A DNA stretch of 64,000 nt from Hyposmocoma kahamanoa (taxonomy: Eukaryota; Arthropoda; Insecta; Lepidoptera; Cosmopterigidae). This document shows, one piece after another, positions 56,701 through 62,889 of this stretch. The stretch is from positions 7,712,210 through 7,776,209 of the forward strand of contig NW_020654229.1 of assembly GCF_003589595.1 (NCBI RefSeq), read 5' to 3'. The position numbers were made by a program, and so were the translations under genes. Position 1 is the stretch's first letter, and each line of letters begins with the position of its first letter. The notes under the pieces were generated by a model. That model saw only the letters and a program-made list of their open reading frames with translations, did no database searches and was not told the DNA's origin.

Positions 56701-58326
56701 AATATATTTCGCACTGGGTAACGTGGAAGCCTTCTGGGTATCGCCATGTTAACTTGAGGCATTATTCGGGGCGAGTCAAGCTGGCTATGTAAAACCTTAT
56801 ACAGGAAAGTTATGACGAAAACTTGTCTCCCGAGTCTTTAACGCCTCTAACTTGAAATGTAACAGACGCTCGCCGAAGTCTGCTCTATACGGGCATTGTC
56901 TATTTTTATATGCTAGAAAGCGAGTAAACGCGCGTTGTACGCGTTCTATCCTATCTGGATGGATTTGATAGTGTGGATTCTATATTCGTGTCGCATATTC
57001 AGAGTGCTCCGAATTAACAAGTTGTACAATGTTAAAATTGTGTGTACGTTTCTAAAAATTTTACCAAGTACGCTTCACAAACCCTAACATATTTTTCTAA
57101 CCAAGTACGGAGAAAGACAGCCTTATGATATTGATATTTTTTGAATTTCAGATTTTGTATTTCCTTTGAATCATTGTTTCTACTAAACCTGTCAAACTTT
57201 TGATAATGTGAAGATCTGAGGGCACTGTGACTGCACCCCTCGCCCTGAGATATAAAGTTAACACGTCTCATGTGATTATAGTTTCACCAGCACTCTTGCC
57301 CTTCAAAGTGAGAACGCAGTAATGCTCTCGTTACTGCGTGGCAGTAGAAATAGGTATGGTAGTATTGCTTCCTTATACGAACTCTTTCTCAAGGAATTCC
57401 ACTGCTACCAAAACTACTGCTTTTATATCATAAGTTTGATAGATATAGACGGAATATTGTGACGGTGTGACCTCCTTACACCGTCATCTCACCGTTTTGT
57501 ATCGCCTCTCTCCACTTGTATCCTACAATTTTTTTATTTTATATGTATTTAAATTTTAAATTTGAATTGTTTCATCTTCCTTCATTTTGTTTCACGGTTC
57601 CAATTCCACGGTTACTCCCTGCTCGACCGCCCCAACAGTCGGAGCTGTTTCAAATTCCATCGCGTATAATCGGTAATTTTGGTTCTTTACTACGTTTATA
57701 ATCATTAAATAAGCTAAATCATGTGTAATAATTTATAACAGGCTACAGCCTTCATGTACCTATATCTGTAATTCAGTTACTCGGCCTATTTAGGGCCCTT
57801 TCTTTTAACTTTACTTCTTTAATAAATTTTGTGGACCGGAAGTTTCCCGTTTCATTACCGTGAACCTGTTCACGGCTAGTTAGGGTTACAACCCTTTCAA
57901 TATCAATGTCACCAGGCTGCCTGTCGCCTTACTCGTTTAGCCAACAGTCTATAACTCATTAATTTTCAATATAATTATCATTACTTAACCTAATAGTTAT
58001 CATAATTAGGTAAGTGCATAGTGTTTGACATACTAACCTCCATTAACCCTAACAGTATCAATTTGATTAAAAACATCACAGACATCTCGCTTCTTGTTGT
58101 AATCCGTCAAAAGTGCAGAGTCAACAGAAAACTTTCTCTTCAAGTGCAAACTGCCAAACTGCGTGGGTTCCGAAAATTGTCTGGATAATTTCTTCATTTT
58201 TAACAATGAGAATATACTGGATCGACGTCGCTCTGTTTTAGGTTTTTCTTTGTGGTCTTTGTTGTTGTCCATTTTTGCTGCTAGCATTATATCTAATTTA
58301 TGCTCCATTATGTTTTCTTTTTTCAT
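35670..58326 (-). CDS. Oxysterol-binding-protein-related protein, ORP5/ORP8 type (13 exons; one exon in gap)
   Basis: Thirteen exons with compatible phases give 1,845 coding bases (614 residues) plus an expected missing exon. Known family role: ORP5/8 proteins sit in the ER membrane through a C-terminal helix and exchange phosphatidylserine against PI4P at contacts with the plasma membrane. The sequence shows a basic, Ser-rich N-terminus; a DTDSEVSQ acidic linker; [20 protein letters not shown] at the start of the lipid-binding domain; [15 protein letters not shown]; the family signature [37 protein letters not shown]; and the tail [19 protein letters not shown]. No PH-domain exon was found downstream of, or immediately upstream of, the first exon. 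Introns are 0.2-4 kb and loaded with transposons. Drosophila has a single ORP5/8-type gene (CG42668), which I take as the likely orthologue. Confidence 0.93.
35812..35890 (-). repeat. tRNA-like SINE fragment in ORP intron
   Basis: GGTCCCGGGATCGATCCCCG resembles a B box and T arm of a tRNA-derived SINE; the flanks lack a full head. It lies 40 bases upstream of the last exon's acceptor. The original family is unclear. Confidence 0.4.
36253..36882. mobile_element. 622-bp LTR-like insertion with GTAC target duplication
   Basis: The element is 36,257-36,878, begins TGTAGTCTAGG and ends CCTAGGTTACA (TG...CA with short inverted ends). It is flanked by GTAC on both sides. The empty site (TGTGCGTACGTCTCCG in the complement of 28.7 kb) confirms a 4-bp duplication. 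This fits a solo LTR of Gypsy type. Oddly, its first 117 bases recur at 36,662-36,778 with few changes, so the LTR has an internal direct duplication. No coding sequence. Confidence 0.7.
37077..37272 (-). mobile_element. tRNA-derived SINE (family S), copy 1
   Basis: Read on the minus strand: a tRNA-like head GCCTCCGTGACCGAACG with B box GGTTCGATTCCCGGG, a body with CAACATTTGTATGGCC and GGGGCTATGTTGAGTGTG, then a TTATTATTATTA tail. Promoter boxes of RNA polymerase III type are evident. Inserted in a hAT-like MITE. A second copy is at 43,650-43,866. Confidence 0.82.
38114..38247 (-). CDS. ORP gene, exon 12: coiled-coil-like region before the anchor
   Basis: Acceptor TTTTCCACAG. Encodes [20 protein letters not shown] and [15 protein letters not shown], a heptad-like helix as in ORP5/8 tails. 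Two donors six bases apart (GTATGG after CGGA, GTATGA after ATGG) are both in phase, so the products would differ by two residues. Confidence 0.88.
38468..38560. repeat. Dispersed repeat shared with 60,993-61,060
   Basis: GCCCACGATTTTGGGCA, GGTTGATTGGATTTTAATCC and CTGCCCATCTCT recur at 61.0 kb in the same order. Confidence 0.55.
38640..38850 (-). repeat. SINE-like repeat family B
   Basis: Minus-strand copy with tail, tRNA-like block (CCAACTAAGCCACGAAACG) and outer module. Its tail side is preceded by GAATTGATATTCAATTATT, the same near-palindrome found at the tail side of other copies. Confidence 0.75.
38870..38996 (+). repeat. hAT-like MITE family H, right-end fragment
   Basis: CAGCTTTCTAATTTGTGATT through ATATTTCGTCTCTAATTCTG matches the right third of family H. 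The left end is absent, and the fragment ends 19 bases from ORP exon 11. Confidence 0.7.
39015..39209 (-). CDS. ORP gene, exon 11
   Basis: Acceptor TTATTCTACCAG, donor GTATGT. The frame that fits both neighbours reads [20 protein letters not shown], then [17 protein letters not shown] and [14 protein letters not shown]. The Y-E-Y-E-E-D-F segment corresponds to the end of the lipid-binding domain in ORP5/8 (a Q-F-E-K-D-G-V-type motif). A longer overlapping open frame is out of phase with both neighbours. Confidence 0.88.
40146..40275 (-). repeat. SINE-like repeat family A, minus-strand fragment
   Basis: GTAAGTTGACAAGTCCCATG and TAATTTCACTAGCAG are the complement of family A. Truncated on both sides; followed by a GTCGAATTCAGAACC repeat at about 40,300. 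Confidence 0.7.
40447..40489 (-). CDS. ORP gene, exon 10 (43-bp micro-exon)
   Basis: Acceptor CGTCTTTACAG and donor GTAAGT bracket 43 bases that complete codons on both sides and read [15 protein letters not shown]. The W-x-Y motif matches the conserved GEWHYKF-type segment just after the FHxD motif in ORP8. Too short for any frame-length filter; supported by phase, splice sites and homology. Confidence 0.87.
40543..40800 (-). repeat. SINE-like repeat family B
   Basis: Well-preserved minus-strand copy: TTAATACAAAGATCG, then CCGGATTCGAATCGACG, CCAACTAAGCCACGG, TTGCGCCATCTATGAG and CCTTTACAGCTACCAG. A plus-strand tail fragment with ATTGAATATCAATTCAA follows at about 40,850-40,895. Confidence 0.8.
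41265..42131 (+). mobile_element. Penelope-like retroelement remnant with inverted ends
   Basis: A plus-strand frame upstream reads [20 protein letters not shown], and the frame at 41,427-41,630 reads [20 protein letters not shown] followed by [13 protein letters not shown]. This is the GIY-YIG endonuclease of Penelope-like elements (V-Y-x-L / Y-I-G pair, Arg, Glu-His). RT is missing. The downstream GGGCCCGAAACGTCGG is typical of Penelope terminal regions. The whole unit is bounded by inverted repeats of about 40 bp: GAAATGAAACTATTTTTCCG at 41,265 and its complement ending at 42,131. Inverted partial terminal repeats are a known habit of Penelope insertions. Stops and a frameshift make it inactive. 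Confidence 0.85.
42531..42821. mobile_element. 291-bp TIR element (MITE)
   Basis: Inverted ends TCAACTCCTCCTACGTAAAG and, on the complement, TCGACCCCTCCTACGTAAAG, extending inward. An inner inverted pair TTCTCAGTTTTATTCGGCAA / TTGCCGAATAAAACTGAGAA makes a second hairpin. The partial relative at 33.8 kb shows the family is dispersed. Confidence 0.75.
42960..43085 (+). repeat. SINE-like repeat family B, plus-strand copy
   Basis: GTTCCGTGGCTTAGTTGG, then GAATTTTTTTCTAACTGTTC and GATCTTTGTATTAATAA. Part of the tRNA-like block is deleted between the A box and the tail. Confidence 0.65.
43162..43648 (+). repeat. SINE-like repeat family A, interrupted copy
   Basis: Family A parts at 43,162-43,225 and 43,447-43,648 surround a 221-bp TIR element. 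The 3' end runs directly into a family S SINE with a shared TAATAATAATAA stretch. Confidence 0.72.
43226..43446. mobile_element. 221-bp TIR element inside family A
   Basis: Ends CAGGTAAGTTTTTTGTACTC and its near-perfect complement (GAGTACAAAAAACTTACCTG). The interior has ATATTC/GAATAT repeats. The flanks TAATTTT and ATATTTA give no clean duplication. The left end carries a perfect splice-donor-like CAGGTAAGT. Confidence 0.7.
43650..43866 (-). mobile_element. tRNA-derived SINE (family S), copy 2
   Basis: The minus-strand head GCCTCTGTGGCCGAACGG has a better A box than copy 1, with B box GGTTCGATTCCCGGG. Body GGGTGTAATTTGTGG, tail TTATTATTATTATTA. Near full length, about 217 bp. Confidence 0.85.
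43972..44092 (-). CDS. ORP gene, exon 9
   Basis: Acceptor TTCTGCTGTAG, donor GTAAGT. Reads [20 protein letters not shown], then [18 protein letters not shown]. Matches the ATQEKxVLEExQRxxAR helix and the F-H-x-D motif of ORP8. Begins in phase 0, so the upstream missing exon must also end in phase 0. Confidence 0.9.
44165..44342 (-). repeat. Dispersed repeat I, inverted fragment, with 19-bp hairpin
   Basis: GTGGCACGTGTGCCAACAGT is the complement of repeat I near 48,185. Within it GCCATTTTCGCTTTGTACG (44,234-44,252) and its exact complement (44,268-44,286) form a 19-bp perfect hairpin with a 15-base loop, 56 bases before the assembly gap. Confidence 0.6.
44343..44742. other. 400-base assembly gap
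   Basis: Exactly 400 N. It lies in the ORP intron between exons 8 and 9, where one conserved coding exon is expected and not found in the surrounding sequence. Confidence 0.99.
44844..45115 (+). repeat. SINE-like repeat family A
   Basis: TAGCAGTAGAGCTCCTTGTG through GATATTATAAAAAAAA; a short deletion removes the middle of the GGGTGACGGGCGCAG segment. The good 5' and 3' ends make it a useful reference copy. Confidence 0.82.
45471..45596 (-). CDS. ORP gene, exon 8
   Basis: Acceptor TTCTCTTTCAG, donor GTAAGT, phase 0 at both ends. Reads [20 protein letters not shown], then [20 protein letters not shown]. Matches ORP8 FLGSSDCVNQISGKL. Confidence 0.93.
46030..46640 (+). repeat. Dispersed repeat C, copy 2
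   Basis: Colinear with 22,365-22,945, ending at the same ATGTCACGGGGAGGTTTATC word, and lying in the ORP intron between exons 7 and 8. Roughly 80 percent similar by eye. Confidence 0.7.
46817..46873 (-). CDS. ORP gene, exon 7
   Basis: 57 bases, acceptor TTATGTTTTCAG, donor [25 protein letters not shown]. Matches VNITCQKTGYSAILEFKLK in ORP8. Confidence 0.92.
46930..47060 (-). repeat. LINE 3'-end-like fragment
   Basis: TTATTTTTTATTTATTTAG followed by CATTTATTTCAGGTCACATG, ATACCATAAGG and CATACATACAACATAATAC looks like the (TTTA)n-ended 3' tail of a minus-strand LINE. No coding part remains. Confidence 0.4.
47176..47315 (-). CDS. ORP gene, exon 6
   Basis: Acceptor TTTTATCACAG, donor GTAAGT. 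Reads [20 protein letters not shown], then [20 protein letters not shown] and MELGGK. Contains the conserved [17 protein letters not shown] strand of the lipid-binding domain. Confidence 0.94.
47455..47640 (-). repeat. Dispersed repeat with GTCGAATTGAGAACC
   Basis: Complement of the repeat at 450-690: GGAGGAGGTTCTCAATTCGAC, here on the plus strand, then CCGATATTGATGATTTTTTT and GATACCTCAGTAGTGGTCCC. Confidence 0.55.
47668..47880 (-). repeat. SINE-like repeat family B
   Basis: TAGTCCACTAGTTGTCAGAA, AGAAAGATCGAACATG, the tRNA-like block as the complement ATGCCAACTAAGCTGCAGAA, and part of the outer module. Diverged. Confidence 0.65.
47985..48235 (+). repeat. Dispersed repeat I, copy 2
   Basis: Colinear with 16,925-17,215 (TTTTTCCAAGATTTTCAAGG, AAAATGGCGGACTGAG, then CCATTCCACTGTATATTTTG). 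Confidence 0.55.
48315..48411 (-). CDS. ORP gene, exon 5: VSHHPP of the family signature
   Basis: Acceptor AATTACAG, donor GTGAGT. Reads [20 protein letters not shown], then [13 protein letters not shown]. With the preceding exon it forms EQVSHHPP; the His-His pair contacts the PI4P head group in known ORP structures. Confidence 0.96.
48420..49375. other. ORP intron sequence, nothing assigned
   Basis: Between exons 5 and the intronic LINE I see AT-rich DNA and a short GC-richer stretch near 48,670-48,780 (GGTGGGGGCGGGTAGCGACA). No exon fits the ORP gene here. Confidence 0.4.
49376..50890 (+). mobile_element. CR1/Jockey-superfamily LINE, 5'-truncated, one frameshifted segment
   Basis: Plus strand, inside the ORP intron and opposite to the gene. 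RT motifs run in order: [35 protein letters not shown], then after a broken stretch (49,765-49,949) [35 protein letters not shown] (catalytic ADD), [47 protein letters not shown] and a C-terminal tail with KRCIRAMCG. The second frame (49,950-50,888) is open for 312 codons. Endonuclease absent. Clade likely CR1/Daphne-like, judged by resemblance only. Confidence 0.88.
51150..51245 (+). repeat. tRNA-like SINE fragment
   Basis: CCTCGTTGGTCCAATGGTTT followed by GGTCCTAGTTTGGATTCC has A-box-like and B-box-like parts in the right order and spacing. A degraded SINE head. Confidence 0.4.
51275..51425 (-). repeat. SINE-like repeat family A, minus-strand fragment
   Basis: GTTGCAGTGCCACC, TTTAAATCGTAAAGATTTGG, CACTGCGCCCGTCACCCTGA in complement order. 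Confidence 0.7.
51500..51680 (+). repeat. SINE-like repeat family A, degenerate copy with perfect hairpin
   Basis: GGTAGCAGTAGAACTTCTTG starts a diverged copy. The core word has become a perfect 28-bp inverted repeat, 51,585-51,612 and 51,616-51,643, around a 3-base loop: the arms read GTTGTCAAGTCCTATGTG and its complement. Confidence 0.7.
51725..52070 (-). repeat. LINE-like C-terminal repeat, copy 1
   Basis: Similar to 62,890-63,240: GGAAAGTGACTATGAGGTCG, AACAAGTAGGAAGGGAATTC, CGCCATATAAATGTGAATCC, AAGGGAAGGCGGAATTAAAT. The minus strand reads [10 protein letters not shown] in one frame and [13 protein letters not shown] residues nearby, as at the C-terminal ends of some LINE ORFs. Highly broken. 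Confidence 0.5.
52176..52356 (-). CDS. ORP gene, exon 4: lipid-binding domain core
   Basis: Acceptor TCTTTCTTTCTCAG, donor GTAAGA. Reads [60 protein letters not shown]. Matches ORP8 [20 protein letters not shown] and ends with the E-Q of the signature. Lys-Pro residues of [11 protein letters not shown] line the PI4P site in the family. Confidence 0.96.
52719..52897 (-). CDS. ORP gene, exon 3: start of the lipid-binding domain
   Basis: Acceptor TTGATTTCACAG, donor GTAAGT, entering in phase 0. Reads [59 protein letters not shown]. Near identical to vertebrate ORP8 over [20 protein letters not shown]. Confidence 0.96.
52982..54872 (+). mobile_element. L2/CR1-type LINE with 492-codon open RT frame and (ATTC)n tail
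   Basis: Plus strand in the ORP intron. A single frame is open from about 52,981 to the stop at 54,459. RT landmarks: [76 protein letters not shown] (YADD), [28 protein letters not shown], and the tail [18 protein letters not shown]. The 3' end is followed by CATTCATTCATTCATT at 54,849-54,872, the short tandem end typical of CR1/L2/Kiri-like LINEs. The endonuclease is lost by 5' truncation. The undamaged frame suggests a fairly recent insertion. Confidence 0.92.
55139..55317 (-). CDS. ORP gene, exon 2: acidic linker
   Basis: Acceptor CTCCTCCCTCTAG, donor GTAAGT. Reads [20 protein letters not shown], then [20 protein letters not shown] and [19 protein letters not shown]. Position and acidic/Ser content match the linker between PH and lipid-binding domains in ORP8. 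Entered with two bases, consistent with exon 1. Confidence 0.85.
56310..57015 (-). pseudogene. LINE C-terminal remnant, minus strand
   Basis: The complement of 56,540-56,960 reads [37 protein letters not shown] in one frame, then further tail residues in shifted frames, matching the segment after the RT in Jockey/CR1-type LINEs (RVQRxFTRxLAYK). The 3' end at 56,310-56,330 is a TTTATTTATTTATTT run on the plus strand. 5'-truncated and frameshifted, in ORP intron 1. Confidence 0.7.
57205..57415 (-). repeat. SINE-like repeat family A, minus-strand copy
   Basis: GATCTGAGGGCACTGTGACTG, TAGTTTCACCAGCACTCTTG, AATGCTCTCGTTACTGCGTG, AGTATTGCTTCCTTATACGA, TCCACTGCTACC: family A in complement order, some deletions. 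Confidence 0.75.
58038..58326 (-). CDS. ORP gene, exon 1: candidate PH-less N-terminus
   Basis: Start ATG at 58,326 ([15 protein letters not shown]; a second ATG at 58,308), with an in-frame TAA 51 bases upstream and no acceptor-like pyrimidine tract between, so I read it as a first coding exon. It continues [40 protein letters not shown] and ends [11 protein letters not shown] before donor GTTAGT in the phase required by exon 2. Basic and Ser-rich with RRRSS and RQFSEP, likely phosphorylation sites. No PH domain. A longer isoform from exons outside the window is possible. Confidence 0.75.
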
Positions 58327-58389
58327 GTCTTTATTATTAATTCTTCTTTCCTTTCAGTATATTTCTTCTGCTTTCTTAATCCTAGTTTG

Positions 58390-59262
58390 ACTTTATTAAC
58401 TAATTTTATTTTAAAAGTTTTTATCTATGTTGCAACATTTAAATGATTTTTATCATTTCACTTCCGCAGCTTCCATTTTTTATTTTCTTTTATTTAGTTC
58501 TTGAGATCATCATCTCATCGTTTACTATACGCCTTAACATAGTTACTTGTGTAAGATTTATGTTAGTCAATTGACTGTTACTATATTTGCAATAAATATT
58601 ATTGTCATTTTCAATAAATGATGGCAATGGTGTCGATTCCATGATCCACAATTTTTTACCTACAGATATATTAATTTATTTGCTATATAAGTAATGTCGT
58701 TAGTAATCTATGTAAGGTGCTTAGTAACCATATTAAGTGAAATTTGATTTTAAGTTTTCTAACGTAGTAGCGTTAGTTTTGTTACTATATCGTCTGTCTC
58801 CTCACTATTAGTAAGTTATTATACAACAACATTTTCACTTATAAGATCTTTTTACATAGTTTTCAAACTACCTAACAATGTAAAGAGCCCTGTACATAAT
58901 CAAGAGCATTGTAAAAGAAGGATGGCGACATCCCGTGTGTTTTGTGACTCAGTGTGTTTGACAAAGATACCTATTGATACTTGTGACTCATTATCAAAGC
59001 ATCCAAAAAGCTAATTGAGTACAGCCTGTGGAAGCTGGGGTAATAAAGTTGATATAGGTTATATTTATTACATTGTCCTGTAATTCGCTTCAGATGTTTG
59101 TTCGTAGTAGCAGAAAACAAAAAGTTTTCATTTTTTTCCCAAAAAACTTGCTGAATTTCCCAAATCCGCCAAACTCTGCCACATTTAATACAACGTTAAC
59201 ATGTCTGTCGTAATGAAAATGAATAAAAATTAAAACTGCCCAAATGGCAGAAATCTACCACG
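58390..59262. other. No gene seen (upstream of ORP exon 1)
   Basis: Contains whatever 5' UTR or promoter serves exon 1. I see no TATA box or CpG cluster that can be defended. Confidence 0.35.
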
Positions 59263-60015
59263 AATGGTCACACTGTTCTCAATCTCAAAGTGACATTGAC
59301 ATTGGCGAGAGGCCTCTTGTCAAAACGTATAAACGTTTAATCCTGACTTCTAAAAATATACAAAAATATATTAATAACAAGGCGTAAACTAAAACGTAAA
59401 ATTATACTAACAAAGCCCATGAACGGCACTTTGTTGATTTTGGGTCAGCTTTTACCATACTTCTTAGATATTTCAATTATCAGACAGTAATCAATGTATT
59501 TTAGTAGTTTTTAACGCAATTGCAGCGTTTAAATCAATGTACCTATGCCTTCGAAACTGTAAAAAATAGACCAAAGTAATTGCCGCATTACTTATTTTGA
59601 GTCGCAAATACTGTTCACAGGCCAAAATGGTCACACTGTTTTCAACCTCAATGTGACATTGACATTGGCAAGAGGCCTCTTGTCAAAACGTTTCTTTGCT
59701 AACTTTCTTATCTCTCATATAAATTTTGTCTGAACATTTTTGTCACATTGTGTTTTATTTTTTACTTTATGTCATTACTGTTTAAATGATTATTTGATTA
59801 GGTATTATAAAGCTTTAGTGTTTAGTAGTTGTTCTCGCATTTATTCTAAAATACATTGTTTTACAAGTATTTTTTATTCCCGACTTCTAAAAATATACAG
59901 AAATATATTGATAACTAGGCATAAACTACATCGTAAAAATTATTCTAGCAAAGCCTTTGAACGGTTCTTCGTATATTTTATAATAATTGAGTCAGATTTC
60001 GCCATACTTCTTTTG
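59263..60015. repeat. Local duplication, two diverged units
   Basis: Unit 1 (59,263-59,465) and unit 2 (59,628-60,015) share GGTCACACTGTT, GTGACATTGACATTGGC, AGAGGCCTCTTGTCAAAACG, then CTTCTAAAAATATACA and CCATACTTCTT. Unit 2 carries about 150 extra bases in the middle. Non-coding. Confidence 0.7.
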
Positions 60016-60399
60016 ACAAATACTGTCAAAATTTTAGGTCGTCTGTGGTCGTGTTAGGCGCGTTTGTCAAATAAATTTACGTGTTTGATAGAAATTTATA
60101 TTGAGTGTCTTTAAAAACAAAATTTAACACATGCTGGCATAAACAAAATATCAAGTTTCGACTAAAATAATAATCGTAATGATAGTAAATCTTCAAAAGT
60201 TTTGTCGTCCATGCGTAGAATACTCTTCCGATTTTGTGCGCAATATTTCTTTTAACAATTTTTTTGTAATTTCTAGTTTCAATCATTCTCTAAACCAATG
60301 TCTACTCGTTTTTTTTTTCTTATGACTATATGGTTAATGCCAGAAACGTTTTATCTGAGATATGGCTGAGACTGAACTACAGGCAAATTTGTCAAAATT

Positions 60400-60880
60400 T
60401 TGATTAAGCTCCGTTGCATACCCAGTCTGCAGAATACGTGAACTTACCGATGTCAGTATTGCTAGACTAGTTTACTTTAGTTACTTTCATAGTATAATGT
60501 CCTACGGGATTCTCATGTGGGGTAAAGCGGCAGACATTCAAACCATATTTGTATTTCAAAAACGAGCGATTCGTTCTGTGTACCGTTAAGGCTCTCAGGT
60601 TTCTCTCAGGGAAAAGTTTAAGGAGACTGGTATCATGACTGTGGCATCAAAGTACATTTACTCAAATAGTTTACAAGCCCGTGAATATATACATAATTTC
60701 AGTAGGAAAGAAGTTATCCATGACATTAACCTTAGAGCTAATTTCAAACTCATGGTACCACGATTTCGTTTAACTGAGGTAAACGATTCTTTTACGGGGA
60801 ACTGTATACGTTTTTACGATAAGATTCCGGAGCATATGTCAAGATCATTATTTCCTAAGTTAAGTCCTTAGCAGTGAGAA
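60400..60880 (+). pseudogene. LINE ORF remnant (post-RT region)
   Basis: One frame reads SIMSYGILMWGKAADIQTIF and VFQKRAIRSVYR up to a stop at about 60,587; another (60,635-60,871) reads VASKYIYSNSLQAREYIHN, VPRFRLTEVNDSF, NCIRFYDKIPEHM. This order is standard after the palm of Jockey/CR1-type LINEs common in Lepidoptera. Broken by a stop and a frameshift; RT palm absent. Confidence 0.8.
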
Positions 60881-60992
60881 TCCACAAGATTGCGAGGTGG
60901 ATATTATCTCCTTTCCGTTCAAAACAAAAAAAAAAATACGTCGTATTTTGTAATAATAAGTATGGAATTATAACAAAATTTCATATTCGCCA

Positions 60993-61060
60993 TTTTCGCC
61001 CACGATTTTGGGCAAATTGTGGGCAGGTTGATTGAGTTTGAACCTACTGCCCATCTCTAA
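60993..61060. repeat. Dispersed repeat shared with 38,468-38,560
   Basis: CGCCCACGATTTTGGGCAAA, GCAGGTTGATTGAGTTTGAA, CTGCCCATCTCT. Confidence 0.5.
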
Positions 61061-61299
61061 ATGCAAGCGCTTCACAAATGAGGCCTGCATGGGAGATAAG
61101 CATTTGCCCGGCTAGATTATCATTATCACTGTTATTTGTCAATGTCAATGCCTGTAAATATCTGTCAAAGAATAATAGTTTGCCATGAAGGCCGAAAATT
61201 ACCGCGTACGCATGGCCGCAGCCTCGGTTACGTATTTTTACATAGCATGTGTTTACTTATTTTTACATAGCATGTTTTTACTAACCGTTATATTGATAA

Positions 61300-61440
61300 T
61301 AATATTAGAAGACGTCGGTTCGAATCCTGCCGGATCGAAATAATTTTTTCTGAGTGTTCGATCTTTGTATTAATAATTATAACAAACTAGTGGAGTAATT
61401 TCACAAAAAAATAATTGAATATCAATTCAATAAAAATTTA
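61300..61440 (+). repeat. SINE-like repeat family B, tail half
   Basis: GAAGACGTCGGTTCGAATCC (B box), GTTCGATCTTTGTATTAATA, then ACTAGTGGAGTAATTTCAC and ATTGAATATCAATTCAAT. Confidence 0.75.
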
Positions 61441-61735
61441 AATATTATACGCTCTTGTCTTAAATTACAATTAACAAAGCAATGTAAATATCTGGGTATG
61501 CCAATCGGTTGCCATCAAAGCTTTCAACCGTATACCGACTTACTTGCTGCAAGAATAAGGAACCTTATTTATATATTCAAACCCTTACGTAACATTGCCA
61601 ATTCTGATGACCTGAAATTAGTCTATTTCTTCTGTTTCCATCACTTATTATTTACTGCATTACATTTTGGGGTGGTGCTTGTAAGTCTTTTTAATTTTAC
61701 TTGAAGGAGTCCAGAGGGCGACCCTGAAGGTAAGT
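61441..61735 (+). pseudogene. LINE ORF remnant
   Basis: KQCKYLGMPIGCHQSFQPYT, AARIRNLIYIFKPLRNIA, then DDLKLVYFFCFHHLLFTALH match the region around YLGV-ID and the connecting helices after the palm of non-LTR RTs. Starts right after a family B tail, ends in a family A copy. Confidence 0.65.
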
Positions 61736-61764
61736 TCACGACTACCTTTTAGGTTTTTTTATAA

Positions 61765-62035
61765 TATCAAGCGACGGGACGAACAAGTCGTGCGCCTGAT
61801 GCTAAGCTACACGCCTGTCCATAACAGTTGCAGTGCCACTCAGAGCTTTAAATCGCAAAGATCAGAGGCGCACTACCACTGCGCCCGTCACTCTGAGACA
61901 TAAGTTGACAATTCCCATGTGCCTTCATTTCACCAGCACCCTTCAAAACCAGAACACAGTAATGCCGATATTATTGCTTGGTGGCAGAAATAGATAAGGT
62001 GGCAGTATTTCCCTGGACGAATTATTTTACTACTC
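61765..62035 (-). repeat. SINE-like repeat family A, minus-strand copy
   Basis: From CAAGCGACGGGACGAACAAG to GACGAATTATTTTACTACTC, the complement of a nearly full copy. It abuts a plus-strand copy, making an inverted pair. Confidence 0.8.
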
Positions 62036-62215
62036 TACTGCTTTAAATCCGGTTTTGAAGGGTAATTGTGCTGGTGAAATGACAGGCACATGGGACTTGT
62101 CAACTTATGTCTCAGACATTTGCGATTTAAAGCTATGCAACTATTATGGACAGGCGCGTCGCTTATCAGCAGGTGCTCGACTTATTCGTCGTGTTATCTG
62201 GTATCAAAATTAATA
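62036..62215 (+). repeat. SINE-like repeat family A, plus-strand partial copy
   Basis: CCGGTTTTGAAGGGTAATTG, GGGACTTGTCAACTTATGTC, TGCGATTTAAAGCTATGC, CGACTTATTCGTCGTG. Head-to-head with the preceding copy. Confidence 0.75.
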
Positions 62216-62479
62216 CTTAAATTAAAAGTTAAACCTCTTCAAACATAACTAAGGCACGCTGTATCATGCACGTCAACTTGTCTAAACAATCCATTATCTG
62301 CGACAACATTTCATACAAGGTCACACCTATGACATCATACAAAAAACGCTAACTTGTGCTACATGACTGTCCTACTTTAACCATATATGTATATATAAAA
62401 ACATTGTCCCTTTCTTTCCAGTGTATATTAGAGATGTGCATTTTTGTCAAAAAACACATACACTTATATCATATACAAA

Positions 62480-62790
62480 ATAATTGAATATCAATTCAAA
62501 ACTAATTTAATTACAGTTAATAGAGACATCTCTAGCCAGGGCTGGTAGCTGTAAAGGTGACTGGATGACGAAATACTTTCATGGATTTCTCAAAGATGGC
62601 GCTACACCTAAAAAGGAGTGAGTGGCTTAGTTGGCATAGCAGTTGGCACGGTTTGCTAGAAGACGTCGGTTCGAATCCGGCCGGATCTAATGAATTGTTC
62701 TAAGTGATCGATATTTGTATTAATAACTATAACAAAGTAATTTCACAAAAAAATAATTGAATATCAATTCAATGCAAATTTGATAACAAT
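62480..62790 (+). repeat. SINE-like repeat family B, most complete plus-strand copy
   Basis: Order: AATTGAATATCAATTCAA at about 62,480, outer module (GAGACATCTCTAGCC, GCTGGTAGCTGTAAAGG, GATGGCGCTACACC), tRNA-like block (GTGGCTTAGTTGGCATAGC to GGTTCGAATCCGGCC), tail TATTTGTATTAATAAC, and again AATTGAATATCAATTCAA at about 62,757. The same near-palindrome at both edges may be target sequence or part of the element. Confidence 0.8.
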
Positions 62791-62889
62791 ATATACATTT
62801 GTTTACTACCAAAACTACGCACTCAGGTAGGATGCTGCTGAGACAATATGTGTAAATGGGGTTTTAAGGATGCCAGTCTAATGCAATGT

